This document shows positions 1 through 11,340 of a DNA stretch of 64,000 nt, one piece after another. The stretch comes from Pegoplata infirma (lineage: Eukaryota > Arthropoda > Insecta > Diptera > Anthomyiidae). The position numbers were made by a program, and so were the translations under genes. How positions within the stretch are numbered: position 1 is the first letter of the stretch; the number at the start of each line of letters is the position of its first letter. The DNA lies in assembly GCA_963921195.1 (NCBI GenBank), contig OY992537.1:82870304-82934303 (forward strand). The letters run 5' to 3'. The notes under the pieces were generated by a model that made no database searches, had not been told where the DNA came from, and was given only the letters and a program-made list of their open reading frames with translations.

Positions 1-28
1 CTCTATCACTAAGTGGAGGGTATAAAAA
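1..28 (+). repeat. Tail end of a mini-me/DINE-1-like repeat
   Basis: The first bases, CTCTATCACTAAGTGGAGGG followed by TATAAAAAAA, are identical to the tail of the repeat at about 2093-2122. The window therefore opens on the last bases of one element. The GGAGGGTATAAAA ending recurs at 54008, 54477 and 54686. Confidence 0.6.
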
Positions 29-1190
29 AATCTTTATTAGTGTGTCCAAAATAAAATAAGGCAAAAATTCAAAGAAGTTCGAAACAATAGTGTTTCCATT
101 TCTAAACCATTTTTATGCTTGATTATATTCTTTTTTATGAGCTTTATTCCGCTTTGAACATACGGTTCCCCCACCCCATTTCTATTTCCCTACTATGGAA
201 GAATATAGGTTTCGAATGAAACCGATCTGTTATATATGGCATCAATATAAAGTACCTAAACTTTAAAATAACTGAAAATGGGTAATTTTTAACCCCGTTT
301 AACCTGAATTTAGGCCGACAAGTTCAGACTGGTTGATTTTAGATTTATTTTTTCTAGCTTGTGTATAAATTTTAAAGAAATCCGGTATGTTCACTTTCGA
401 GGACTTTCCTTGTAAAAGAACAAGAAAACCCCTACAATATAACTCAAAATACATAAAAAGATTTAAGCCTTGTTCTAGGCCCGCACCTTTGTTTACGACT
501 ATGTATATTGTTTTGTTTGTGCAATATTTTTTATCAGAGACCATAACCGTTATGAGATTTATTGAAAAAATTCAAATTTAACTGTTCAAAAATATTATTT
601 TGAAATAGAAATTTAAAATAACAGTTTCAAAAAATTTATTTAAATATCTGTTCAAAATAACAGAAATAAAAAACTTTTATTTTTTTTAACTGTTATCAAA
701 TACTCTTTGAGCCTTATAAAATTTGATATATTTAAGTAAAAATAAAATAACCGCATACAAAAGAATCCTATTGATAGCTAATTCTTCAATTATTGATTTG
801 ATCATTAAAACTTTGATTGATTTGATTGAAAATAACTGTTATAACAGTTATTTAAAATAAATAAATGTTATTTTAAACTTTTTGAACAAAAAGTTTTTAA
901 TTACTGTTATTTTATACTTTTATTGATAAAAATCAAAAAATAAAAGTTATTGCAAATTTTAACACGGGACATCTCTAGAAGTCTTTTCATATATATAATG
1001 CATATTTTGGACAACATTCGTTTAATGATTTTTTTAACGCAAAATAACACATATAACTGTTTTATTTGGTCTCTGTTTTTTATATGAACTCGTAGAAAAA
1101 ACCTTGCCTTCGAGCACGTTTTCTTCTGTAACTTTGGAACCATATGAGTGTCCACCCTGAAATTTTGATGCAAATGTAGGGAAAGACTTG
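29..1190. other. AT-rich non-coding stretch with AACAGTTA motifs
   Basis: I see no gene. Between about 575 and 915 the motif TAACTGTT or its complement AACAGTTA recurs at least six times. A perfect 24-bp palindrome centred on TGTTATAACA lies at 830-853. This resembles the subterminal repeats of an old MITE, but I could not find clean ends or a target duplication. The short open frames here are low-complexity AT sequence. Confidence 0.4.
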
Positions 1191-2122
1191 ATTGTTATCA
1201 TTTATTTTTTTGAGAATTTAAAAGGTATCGGATTTTGAGATATAGGTCTTTGAACATTAGACATTAAAATATGACCTTTGACCTTTCATTAGAAGAAAAA
1301 ATTGTGAATGTCACTTTTAAGGTAATCCTTTCAGCTTTCAAATGGTACCTATTCGGTAATTGTGGGTTTTATAGTTTTAAAGTTATGGGTGACTTTGTAT
1401 GTGCACCTTATTGAAAATTTTACGTTTTTGCCAATTTTCAAGACGCCATATTTCGAAAACTAAAAATTTTTGGAGCCTGTAAGGTAATCATTTTATGAAA
1501 ACAACGCATGTGAAATATTTTTTGCGAATTTCATTAAAATCGGAAGTGACAAATCCGAAAATCACAGTTTTCTGTGCGGTTTGACATGGAATCACCCAAA
1601 AGGAAATTACTTTTGAAAAAGAAAAAAATTTTGAAAAAAAAATTTTTGGTAAAAAAAATCCGCGATTTTTTTCTTTTTTTGTCAAAAAATATGTTCGTAC
1701 TTGTTTAAATACCATTTGGTGTTCAATTATGTTCACATATGTAAACCAGAAGCCGAATTAAAGCATTTTGTATTTTTAGGTTATGTTGAATGTACTGAAA
1801 TGTTTGAGGTGTGCTTACATTTTCGTTCATAACTTTTGAACCGCTGAACCGTTATCGCTCAAATGCAATACCAAACTTCTCGGGAGAACTTCCAATAAAT
1901 ATGTTAAGTTTCAGTCATCTCTGTGCAATATTTTGTCCGCGACAGCATTTTCCACAGACAGACAGACAGACAGACAGACGGACAGACGGACATCGCTAGA
2001 ATGTCTTAAAATCGATCGGGCATCATGAATATATATATACTTTATGGGGTCCCAGATCGATATTCCGATGAGTTACAAACGGAATGACAAACCCTCTATC
2101 ACTAAGTGGAGGGTATAAAAAA
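1190..2122 (+). mobile_element. mini-me/DINE-1-like non-autonomous element, 3' part
   Basis: A non-coding body is followed by a GACA/GACG tract at 1955-1990, which is (GTCY)n on the other strand. Then come ACATCGCTAGAATGT, a short TA tract near 2029-2040, ACTTTATGGGGTCC, and the hairpin-like end CCCTC-N10-GGAGGG with TATAAAA. Two proto-microsatellites, (GTCY)n and (TA)n, in this order are the hallmark of mini-me elements, which are related to DINE-1/Helentron repeats in flies. The same tail recurs at 53.8-54.7 kb and, in reverse, at 36.4 and 39.9 kb. The left end is not defined. Confidence 0.6.
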
Positions 2123-2155
2123 AATCCAGGGACTTTTTTGTATTTTTTTGGGGGG

Positions 2156-2186
2156 GCTCCGACCAATGCACTGCAGTGGTCGGAGC
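2156..2186. repeat. 10-bp stem hairpin
   Basis: GCTCCGACCA at 2156-2165 pairs perfectly with TGGTCGGAGC at 2177-2186 across an 11-base loop, just after a run of seven Gs. It may be one end of an unrecognised repeat. No function can be assigned. Confidence 0.5.
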
Positions 2187-2766
2187 TGTATGGTGTCTCC
2201 ATCAGCGTCCAAAAATACTTCCAGTATAGGTATCATCGCAGATTTTATTTTACCATTTTCTTTTTTTTTTCAAAAGTAATTTTCTTTAAATGAAGTTTTT
2301 TGCAATAATCTTAATTTTTTTTTTTCAAAAGAAAATGTAAGAAACAATAAATGTAAGAAACAATCCTCAGATCACACAGTGATGAAAAATTGGCTTTTTT
2401 GTCCAATTTTGCCGACAGGTCGCAATTTTTAACCGATTTTATCTCTACTTTTTTTGAATTTTAGCTAATAAAATTTCACATCGGTGGAATTTCCTAAAAT
2501 TTCCTAAAAACCCTTTTGTTTTCGTTCAATATTTTTTAAAAGTTCAGAAATATTATTTTTTTTTTTGAATTTTTGCTTAGTGTGAATATCATTCGCTAAT
2601 AAATTATTATTGTTTATTAAATTTGAGATTTTTTTTGTATATTTCCAGCTTAAAAGTTTCGTTCAGAATATGTCAGATTTTTCGATTGATCTGAAAGGCA
2701 ATATCACGTTGATAATTTAAAAAAAATAGAATGTCAAAATTTCTTATTTTGAGCTCCCCAGCCTTA

Positions 2767-3215
2767 CAGTCCCCGCACAACAATGTCAGAGCGGTTGACG
2801 ATTTCGGTCATGAGAGAGTATAGGCGCAAAACAAAAGCGGCAGCGGGAAATTCCGTCATACTTTGATATTAACACTATTTTTTCCCTTTTTCCACATATT
2901 TTTATTTGATTTTATTGTTTTTTGTTTTAATATCATTATGATTTTTTCGTATTGATTAGTTTTTTTTGTGTTTTTTTTTTTTTTTTTGAATTTTTAATAT
3001 TTTTTTTGTTAGAGATCACATTTTTTTGTTAACTTTATTGAAAATAATCGAAATATTTATAAAAATGTGACAATATTTTAATATCAAAAATTAAAGGAGA
3101 GAGAGAAACCGACACAAAAATAAAATTGATTTTATTCAAGCGGTTTTCGGTCGAACGTTTTTTCTTGCCAAATTTGTATGAAAAAAACGTCACCGACATT
3201 GTTGTGCGGGGAATC
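2767..3215. mobile_element. PIF/Harbinger-type MITE, copy 1
   Basis: The element is 449 bp with terminal inverted repeats beginning CAGTCCCCGCACAACAATGT on the left and GATTCCCCGCACAACAATGT on the right. It is flanked by TTA at 2764-2766 and 3216-3218. A 3-bp TTA/TAA duplication with a GC-rich terminus is typical of PIF/Harbinger. The interior is AT-rich and non-coding. A second copy lies at 35826-36261 and matches over its whole length, including the GTTTCGGTC-like inner ends. Confidence 0.85.
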
Positions 3216-3218
3216 TTA

Positions 3219-4452
3219 TTGAAAGTTTAACACAAATTTCACATTTACCCCCCTGGGAAAAAAAGTGCACGCCATTGTTGGGCCTACCAAAGCAAACATA
3301 GATTTTTTAATATGTAAGTAGCTTACAACATGAATAGGTAATAATCCCCGCCTTTAATATGGGCGTGACAGCAAAAAATGCAAAAAATCTGATTTTTTGG
3401 AAATTGTTAACAACCAAATTGGGAATTGGAGGATTCCTTTCATTAAATTGTTATACTTTGTTTTGTGTTTACATTTTCTATAGTAAGACCTATATAAATT
3501 TAAAATTTCATTACAATATCGTGAACCTATATTCAAAATATGCCAACTCAATTTTGACCGAAATGAGTTTCCGATGGCAAATAGCTCTTCTATGCAATAC
3601 CCATCTGTGATAAAAATTTCATACCAAAAAAATAATTTTTTGTCGTTTTACATACATTTTTTACTGCTATCTCAAAGTACATATTTTTTTGGTGAAAATA
3701 AATGTTAACTTCCATTGTAAGTTTCCAAAAATTTCAATTTTTTTTTTTCAAATTACACTATATATTAGCAATTATACTTGCATTAGCCATGCTAAACACG
3801 AATCTGGTAAACATTTTGATATCTAACGGCTAGTTTTTGAGATATTGCCATTTGGAAAATAACGATGAATAGTGTTGACAAAAAAAAATTATTATTTATA
3901 TGTAACTTTCAAACTATTTATCAGATCAAAATATTATATGTGGGGCAAATAAAGTCAATGATATAAGCATTCAAAATAGCTTGTTTGGAGTGGCCCTATT
4001 AGAATACAGCGTGAATTACAGAGTGCCACAATTGACCACTCCGAGAATAAAAGGCTTTCGAAGCTAGTAACTTTTAAAAATATGCAAAGATTTTTAATTT
4101 TTTTTAGTTTTTGCAATTACCTTAGAGAGGATAACAAAAACCAAACAAAAAGTGGTTAAATAATGAAAATTTTTCAAAAAAATCTATTTTTATTTTCCGA
4201 CAAAATATGCCATCTCTAAAAAAATATTTGTTTTATGACATAGTAATAAATGCTATCTTTGAAAAATACGCAAACTAGTGCAAAATATGAAATTTTTTGC
4301 ATGTATTTTTGCAATACTATGCAAAATAACTAGTTTTTTAGCTCTCCTGAAAAGTATGATTTTTAAAGTCGGCAATTATTGAATATAGTTCGACGATATG
4401 CTCAAAAACAAAAATTTTATTGCATATTGAAAATTTACTTGTTAAAAATTTG
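3219..4452. other. Non-coding AT-rich sequence, no gene seen
   Basis: No convincing coding frame, RNA gene or complete element could be found. The two open frames of about 65 and 83 residues at 3354-3610 overlap on opposite strands and are chance frames in AT-rich DNA. Confidence 0.5.
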
Positions 4453-4700
4453 AAAAAAAATTTATTTTGTATGGGAGCCCCCTTAAGAAGTGGAATAAGG
4501 GGGTAGGTATGTTCTGAAAGAATGTTAAGGGGTAAAATGGTGGTCGGCCATACATTTTACCCATCTAGGGTGAACCATGTGAGCGCTATGAGCTGATGTC
4601 CTAAAAAATAATTAAATACAAAAAATGTATTGGAACCCCCTTAAGGGCTGAAGATTGAGGGTAAGAATATTCTGAGAAAATGTTCTCTCTGTGTGATAAT
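4453..4700 (+). mobile_element. Fragment related to the palindromic element at 55.5-57.4 kb
   Basis: Two diverged repeats of a unit starting GTATGGGAGCCCCCTTAAG and containing a GGTAGGTATGTTCTGA-like stretch, then a 'GGTCGGCCATACATTTT' stretch, lie here. The same unit is repeated inside both arms of the element at 55482-57445, and a looser version occurs near 19943-20060. This copy has no recognisable termini. Confidence 0.55.
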
Positions 4701-4752
4701 AAACAACTGTGCAATATGTAAAAATTTAACAATAAGTTTTCAATGGTAATGA

Positions 4753-6672
4753 ATAAATAAAAACAAGGAATATAAAGAGTTGAAATTTCCTAATAATGTG
4801 ATCTATTTAAGATCCTTGAGGGACATTGCTCTCAAGACGTACTTTGATAATAGAAATGATAGAAATTGGCAAATATATAGGCAGCTTCGTAATCAAACTA
4901 AGGCACTAATTAGAAAATTCAAAAAGCAAAATCATGAACGAATATTTAATATTTCTGATACGAAACAAATGTGGAAATTATTGCGTAATGCTGGTACGTT
5001 AGGAGACTCGTTTGATCACATTGATGTTGACGTGAACCAAGTTAATAATTTCTTTGTTAGTAATCAATTAAATATTCGGAATGATGAAATAGATTTTAGT
5101 AATCTTATTGATAGTCCGGATGCGTTTTCTTTTGCTAATATAACGGAATGGGATTTATATCAAGCTATGTTTAGGATAAAGTCTACTTCGCTCGGTTCAG
5201 ATGGAATTTCAATAGTATTCTTAAAAATTATTTTCCCATATATTAGTAGGCATTTGTTACACTTTGTGAACACTATTATTACGACATCTGTTTACCCGGC
5301 TGGATGGAAAATTAGTAAAATTTTGCCAATTCTTAAACACGGAAATACGGTATCCATGGATAACATGAGACCTATCAGTATTTTACCTTCTTTATCAAAA
5401 GTTGTTGAAAATATTTTAAAGGATCAGATGACAAACTTAATTGAAAGTCAATTACTATTAAATGACTGTCAATATGGTTTTCGTCAAGGGCGTAGCACTA
5501 GTTTTCTTTTAATGGGGTTGACAGAATTAATTAGAGAATATTTAAATAGTGGTAAAGTTGGAGTTCTTATTTCAATTGATGTTTCTAAGGCTTTTGATCA
5601 GATCAAACATTCCCTGTTAGTGGCCAAACTTCACAATATATTTAATTTCTCAGTTTCTGCTTCTAAGTTATTGTGGTCCTATTTAACTGATCGTAAGCAA
5701 TATGTGTCTATCAATGGCCTTGATTCACTATTACTGAATGTTAAATCAGGTGTGCCGCAGGGCTCAGTGATCGGTCCAATTTTGTTTACATTATTTTTAA
5801 ATGACTTTGTTGATTCTTTAGCTCATAGCCGCTGTAAACCTTTTGTTTTTGCTGATGACATTCAGTTGCTTTGGTCTGGCGAGAGTCAATTTATTGATGT
5901 TTTAGAGTCCACTATAAATTACGATTTATCCAATTTGAATGATTGGATGGAATTGAATAGTCTCCATATTAATCCAGATAAATCAAAGGCTTTACTTTTT
6001 AATCCAAGTAGAACGTGCACATTGCGCTTAGATTTAAAAATATGTAATACACCTGTTGAGACTGTTACTAGCTTACGTTGTCTTGGAGTCCTAATTGATG
6101 ACAAGTTATCCTTCGAGCCGCATATAAATAATCTTTGTGCTAAGGTATGTTACACTCTACGTAGATTATACCATTTAAATTTATTTTTGCCTCTGACTGT
6201 TAAACGTTCTATTGCCCATTCTTTGCTTTTGTCTCAAGTTAACTATTGTATTGAAGTATTTTCTGGATGTTCAAAAACATACAAAAAGAAAATTAAAAGC
6301 ATTATTCACAGAATTGTCCGTTTTGTATATGGATTGCGTTTGAGAGCTCATATTTCTAGCAAAGTAAGAAGTTTTCTTTGTTTTACTTTTAACGATTATC
6401 TAAAATTTAGGTTACTAATTTATCTTTATAAGATTATAAAGTTTCGCAAACCTGACTGTATTTTACAGTTGGTTGTGTTTTCAAGATCAGTACGGAATCC
6501 ACAGATAATAATAAAACGCATTGTGTACTCAGTATATGAACGTTCATTTATTATTCGAGTAGCGCGTTTATGGAATGATTTGCCACTAGACTCGCGTTGT
6601 TTCACTTTTTCGGTAAATGGGTTTGAACACAAAATTAAGGTATTGTTAACATCTTCATATACGCAACGCTGA
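4753..6672 (+). CDS. Non-LTR retrotransposon reverse transcriptase (5'-truncated ORF2)
   Basis: This is the catalytic half of a LINE ORF2 (Jockey/CR1/L2-like group; clade not resolved). It would copy element RNA into DNA at the target site. Counting residues from 4780, the RT blocks run in order: KILPILKHGN from 180, RPISILPSLSK from 197, QYGFRQGRST 231-240, motif A SIDVSKAFD with Asp267, motif B SGVPQGS 323-329, motif C FADD 357-360, NDWMELNSLHINPDKSK from 387, and LGVLIDD from 435. Both catalytic aspartates of FADD and that of motif A are present. The frame is open from just after a TGA at 4750-4752 to the TGA at 6670-6672. No ATG lies near its start; 4780 is TTG. The N-terminal endonuclease and any ORF1 are absent, so this is a 5'-truncated copy whose 1.9 kb frame has stayed intact, suggesting recent insertion. 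Confidence 0.93.
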   Translation: MNKNKEYKELKFPNNVIYLRSLRDIALKTYFDNRNDRNWQIYRQLRNQTKALIRKFKKQNHERIFNISDTKQMWKLLRNAGTLGDSFDHIDVDVNQVNNFFVSNQLNIRNDEIDFSNLIDSPDAFSFANITEWDLYQAMFRIKSTSLGSDGISIVFLKIIFPYISRHLLHFVNTIITTSVYPAGWKISKILPILKHGNTVSMDNMRPISILPSLSKVVENILKDQMTNLIESQLLLNDCQYGFRQGRSTSFLLMGLTELIREYLNSGKVGVLISIDVSKAFDQIKHSLLVAKLHNIFNFSVSASKLLWSYLTDRKQYVSINGLDSLLLNVKSGVPQGSVIGPILFTLFLNDFVDSLAHSRCKPFVFADDIQLLWSGESQFIDVLESTINYDLSNLNDWMELNSLHINPDKSKALLFNPSRTCTLRLDLKICNTPVETVTSLRCLGVLIDDKLSFEPHINNLCAKVCYTLRRLYHLNLFLPLTVKRSIAHSLLLSQVNYCIEVFSGCSKTYKKKIKSIIHRIVRFVYGLRLRAHISSKVRSFLCFTFNDYLKFRLLIYLYKIIKFRKPDCILQLVVFSRSVRNPQIIIKRIVYSVYERSFIIRVARLWNDLPLDSRCFTFSVNGFEHKIKVLLTSSYTQR

Positions 6673-7930
6673 TAATTTGATTCGTTTTTTGTTCTATAGT
6701 TTAATAACTTATTATAGGGGAGTTGTAAAGATTTTTTGTTTTAGTAATAAGTTTGTTTTCTTCTCGTAGCATTTAAGTATACATTAGTTTGTATATATTG
6801 TAATATCCCGGGTGAAAATGAACATGTATGTTCATACATGATCATACATGATACCCTGTATGATAGTACATGAACAATATATGGAAATGTATGTCATATA
6901 TGGGAGCATATATGAACATACACACGTAATGTAATATTCCATATATGTAAATGTATGCAACTATGTGTGGAAAGGTATATGTCATACACCTTCATATATG
7001 CTACGCATCTGCATAGCATACATGTCTTAAAAACATTTTTGTTTTAAGGTTGGGTTCGGCAAAACTTTGCGAAATTGGACGAAGTTCTTGTATGGGTTCA
7101 GTCTGATTATAATTTTTGTATTCTATAGGCGAATTTGAACGGCACTAACGTAAACAACCAAATTTAGAAGAAAATGCGAACACTTTGACGGTATTACTAT
7201 CAGAGCTGCGAAGGATTTCATTCCTTAATTAGATTTGGTGTTCTGAATTAAACTTTAATGATTGCGTTCCCCAATCACAATTTATCGAATGATTTTACAC
7301 TTGATTTTAAAATATGCGCATTCGATTTCTTTTACATTTGACCATGAAATTGAATGCGTAATTTTTTATAAATTCGATTTTTAAAAGTCTCATGAATAAT
7401 AAAAAAATGAAATAAAGAATGCATTCAATTTTTAAAATTCTCGTAAACAAGAATTCGATTTAATGGTAAAAATCGAATCCATTCCAAGAAATATTGACAT
7501 TTAAAGATAATTGTATTCAGTGACTATTAAAATCGAATGTATTTTATTTGTGAATTCATTCGAAAAGTGGTTAATTCTTCGAAGCTTTGATTACCCTAAA
7601 GTATCATAAAGTATATTTTTAAAATATTCGTTGGTTTTTATTAAAAAAACAGTGTCATAAATTAATACAAATTATTTATATTTAAAAAAATTAAATTAAT
7701 AGACGTTTTATGAAAAAAAAAATTGTACATACAAATTCATGTATGACAATGTATGATCATTAATGTACATGTACCCTCAAATTACGGATATGCACATGTA
7801 TGGACATCCATACATGCATCATATATGAACATACATGCTCATTTTCACCCGGGATATCAATTGGCCAATTAGGCTACACATATTGCAAATGAATAAATAA
7901 ATGAAATGAAATGAAATAAATTAAATATTC
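6673..7930 (+). mobile_element. LINE 3' UTR and tail, split by an insertion
   Basis: The LINE 3' UTR starts after the stop codon, is interrupted at 6807-7853 and resumes at 7854. It ends in a simple-sequence tail of GAATAAATAAATGAAATGAAAT type near 7888-7920, in place of poly(A). Similar short tandem tails are known in several insect non-LTR clades. A matching AATGAATAAATAAA string lies at 4748-4761 just before the truncated 5' end, and may be part of a target duplication or the tail of an earlier copy. Confidence 0.7.
6807..7853. mobile_element. TIR DNA transposon (non-autonomous) with CCCGGG ends
   Basis: The 1,047-bp element begins CCCGGGTGAAAATGAACATG and ends with its complement, CATGCTCATTTTCACCCGGG. 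It is flanked by ATAT at 6803-6806 and 7854-7857. It splits the LINE 3' UTR, so it is younger than the LINE. The outer 200 bases of each end are packed with CATACATG, CATATATG and TGTACATG palindromes. The interior is non-coding. ATAT is self-complementary, so a shorter duplication cannot be excluded, and I cannot assign a superfamily. Confidence 0.8.
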
Positions 7931-9545
7931 AAACATAAAAAAAATATTTTAAAGATAACGTGAAAAAAGCTTAATTTTAATAAATACCGAAAAATCCCGG
8001 GACTAGGATTTTTAAATCATGAATGCCAGGATTGGTAAATGTTGATCCCGTTTGGCATCCCTAGTAAACATTTGGCAACGCTTATTCGTCATAATGTGTA
8101 AATAGTGTTAAAATTATATATTTATGCCGTACAAAGGCACTTTGTGAAAAGTATACTTGAAATTTTTAACACACAGTGGCCCGTCTTCTTATTATAAAGT
8201 TTTATAATTCCTGGTCTAAGCTAAAGGCAATAAACTGGTCTTTTAAAGTTTATAATTAAGGGTCCTCTTAATCTAGTTTTTCGGGTTTCAGTTTTTTCAA
8301 GGAGTGGAATTATTCTTATATTAAAATTCGGGTTTTCTTTTTTTTAAGGGGTGGAATAATCTCAAACAGTTCAAACAAAACCTTAAAAAGGCACATGTAC
8401 ACCAGAAAAAAAAAACGTGGGTATTCAATACTAAAAATTTAACTAATTTTAGTCCAAAAGGACCTAGTGCAGAAATTGGTAACCAATACTGAAATTTTTA
8501 ACTAATATTAGTCAAAACCAGTAAAAACTACTAAATTTAGTACTTTGAAGATACTAAAATTAGTAACTAATTAGTAGATTTGGGTATATGAGTGTACTGA
8601 TATTTTGCTAATCAAATCCTTCAAATTTAATTTGAAATTGTATAGTAGTCTGCCCCAAAATAAAATTTAAGGTTTGATTAAGAATTGATTAAGCATTGAT
8701 TAAGCATTGAATTACATTTAATTTTAAATCAAAACAACAATCCTTAGAGATGGTCCGGAGATACATGTATTTATTTAAGTAAAACTCTTTTTTTAAGAAA
8801 TATCTCAAAAACTGTTGCACTTTTGACTTTATTTTTGGATTTAGTGGGTCGCATTTTTTTTTTTTTTTTTTTAATTTGTAAACTAGTGTAATAGTAAGAA
8901 ATATGGCCAGAGGAGTAGAAATAATGTTTATAATATTTTGACACCCTACTGTTCACTATAGTATTGTACTCATTGTGTAGAAGTCTAGCCGCATAATTTT
9001 GCTGCCTCTTTAAATTATATTTTTTGTGGAAGTTTATCTTTTTTCTTTTGTTGTAGCTATTTTAGAAAATAAAAAAATCAAATTAGCTAATCTGATTATA
9101 TTGAAAAAATTTATATTAAATTCAATTCAAGGCTTATACACGTCATTATATCTTCTTAATGTTAAAGAGCCAGAAGTTTAACTACTTAAGAACAAGTGGA
9201 AATAAGTACTACTTGTTGTCTATTGTTACACCCAAACGTACTAAGTAGTAATACCACCCCAAAATGTGTTGGAATGAAAACAAGGAAATTTTTAGTTATC
9301 GTAGAAAATTTTTAAATCTCCATTAAATCCTGTAACATGCGTAATAATTTAATTATTTTTTTTATGGTTTGTCGATGGGTAATTGAATTTTTGTATTAAT
9401 GCATTACCGGATATATAATAATATCCTCCCCCTAAAAGTTTATCACAAAAATCTTGGTAATGAGCCTGTTCTGACTAAAATACTTCAGTATCAAAACAAT
9501 TTTTATAATCTCGAATTTTAAGTAAGGAATCCCATGACTTACACT
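7931..9545. other. Non-coding AT-rich sequence with an ACTAAAATTTAGTA-rich patch
   Basis: No gene is seen. At 8425-8575 the motif ACTAAAATTAGTA and variants recur several times (AACTAATTTTAGT, CTAATATTAGT, CTACTAAATTTAGTA), as in MITE subterminal repeats. Matching far ends could not be located. At 7988-8070 there is a fragment with AAATCCCGGGA and GGCATCCCTAG that resembles a decayed repeat end. Confidence 0.35.
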
Positions 9546-9552
9546 CTTATAC

Positions 9553-9644
9553 ACAGACCTTTGAAGATTTAATTCCCTAATTCAATTTATTAAATCTGAC
9601 AGACCTTTGAAGATTTAATTCCCTAATTCAATTTATTAAATCTG
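9553..9644. repeat. 46-bp exact tandem duplication of an element end
   Basis: The 46 bases at 9553-9598, starting ACAGACCTTTGAAGATTTAA, are repeated exactly at 9599-9644. The duplication therefore doubles the left terminus of the hAT element. It could be replication slippage or a second end copied during transposition. Confidence 0.85.
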
Positions 9645-11228
9645 ATTTAAGATAATTGAATTAATTCCCTGTTTCTATAAATCGAAAAGAATTAATTCAT
9701 TATTTAAATCACTTAATTTCATTGCAAAGAATTAATTCGTTGATTTGAATCAATTGAATTAATACATTTTGATTTGAATCAACTGATTCAAATCACTTGA
9801 TTTGAATCAACTGATTCAAATCACTTTTGATTCAAATCAACTGATTCAAATCACTTTTGATTCAAATCAACTGATTCAAATCACTTTTGGTTTGAATCAA
9901 CTTGATTTAAACTTTTTTCACTTAAATCAAACACTAAAAATGCACATTATAAAAATCTTATCAGGTCTGATTGCATTAAATTCATTGGAATATCGCCAAT
10001 TTTAAACACACCACGCCATCAATAAACAACACTCCAAATTGTACAGTATTATTAAATGTGTACCTTTAGTCTAGAGATGGGCGCTGGTCACGTGATTTGC
10101 GTGATTCACGTGAATCACGCGTGAGTGTGAGTGATTTCCATTTCAATAACGTGATTGTGAGTGAGCGTGATTTGAAAAAAACCTGAGCGAGTGATTAGTG
10201 AGTTAGTCATTTATTTTTTGCGTGAGTCTGCGTGATTAGATTTTTTGATTTGCACAATTTTTTGATTTGCCCAATTTTTTTTAAATTTTTCTAAAAATTT
10301 TTTTTTTTCGAGTTTTTTTTTTTTTTTTGGTAAGAAAATTTTATTGCGTGAGTAGATTTTGCGTGACTCACGCGTGAGCGTGATTGAATCTAGCGTGAGT
10401 CACGCGTGAGTGTGAGTAAGTTTTTTATTACTCACGTGAATAGTGAGTGAGCGTGAGTAAAAAAATATTGCGTGAGGGATTAGTGAGTGATCCGATTATT
10501 TTTTGCGTTAGTGAGTGTGAGTCAAAATCCACTCACGCGCCTATCTTTACTTTAGTCAATAACGAATTTGGCTCTTCAGCATAAAAATAACTTTTAACAC
10601 AAAAACAATGAATGATTTACATTTTTATTATACACATACATTTCCATTATATCGAAAAGTCGTGCATTATCCCACCCTTAATGTATATGTGCAAATTAAT
10701 AAATGTTATATTAAAGCAATGTCTTGCATTTTTGTGATTCCTTTGCATGCATAGGCTAAAAAATGCTGCCAATAAAATGTACACTTTAAAATTCTGTTGC
10801 TTTGACTTTTTGCTTGCTACTACCGCACAAGAATATATGTTATAGTATGTGTGTGCGTGTGTAAAGTAAATACTTTGATTTACGAAAAAAATGTTTAAAT
10901 CAACTGAATCAAAACATTTTTGATTTGAATCAATTGATTTGAATCAAATTGATTTGAATCAATTGATTTGAATCAAATTGATTTGAATCAATTGATTTGA
11001 ATCAATTGATTTGAATCAAGTGAATTAATTCTTTGTTGATTTGAATCAAGTTGATTTGAATCATTATTTAAACAAGGAATTAAACAAAAAATTAGTTAAT
11101 TCATTCAACAAAAAGTTGAAATTAATTCTTTTGAATCAAATCATCAAGAATTAATTCCTTGATTTATTAATATGAATTAATCTTTTTGCGAATCAAATCA
11201 AAAAGTGAATTAATTCTTCAAAGGTCTG
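9554..11228. mobile_element. hAT-type DNA element with TTGAATCAA subterminal arrays
   Basis: The element is 1,675 bp. Its terminal inverted repeats begin CAGACCTTTGAAGA and it is flanked by perfect 8-bp duplications, CTTATACA, at 9546-9553 and 11229-11236. CAG termini and 8-bp duplications point to hAT. On the left (9660-9920) and right (10905-11065) are dense arrays of GATTTGAATCAA and its complement, which form many small palindromes and may have been transposase-binding sites. There is no coding capacity. A smaller hAT MITE is nested at 10072-10549. Confidence 0.88.
10072..10549. mobile_element. hAT MITE, GCGTGAGT family, copy 1
   Basis: The 478-bp element starts TAGAGATGGGCGC and its other end reads TAAAGATAGGCGC in complement. 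Perfect 8-bp duplications, CTTTAGTC, flank it at 10064-10071 and 10550-10557. Both ends carry many GCGTGAGT, CACGCGTGAG and GTGAGTGA repeats, and TCACGTGA occurs near the left end. Related copies are at 33967-34324 and 45619-46141. There is no coding frame. It sits inside the larger hAT element, so it is younger. Confidence 0.92.
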
Positions 11229-11340
11229 CTTATACATCGTTTTTGAGGGTACGAAACATTTCGAAGAATAAACAGTACGAAAAAAATGTTTTAAAAAAAT
11301 GTGTGTACCTAAGACAATTAACACTACTAAACATCGAAAA

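Noticed and set aside
9554..11228. Regularly spaced repeats as a CRISPR-like array.
   Set aside because: Repeats alternate in orientation, lack unique spacers, and lie inside a hAT element in a eukaryotic genome.
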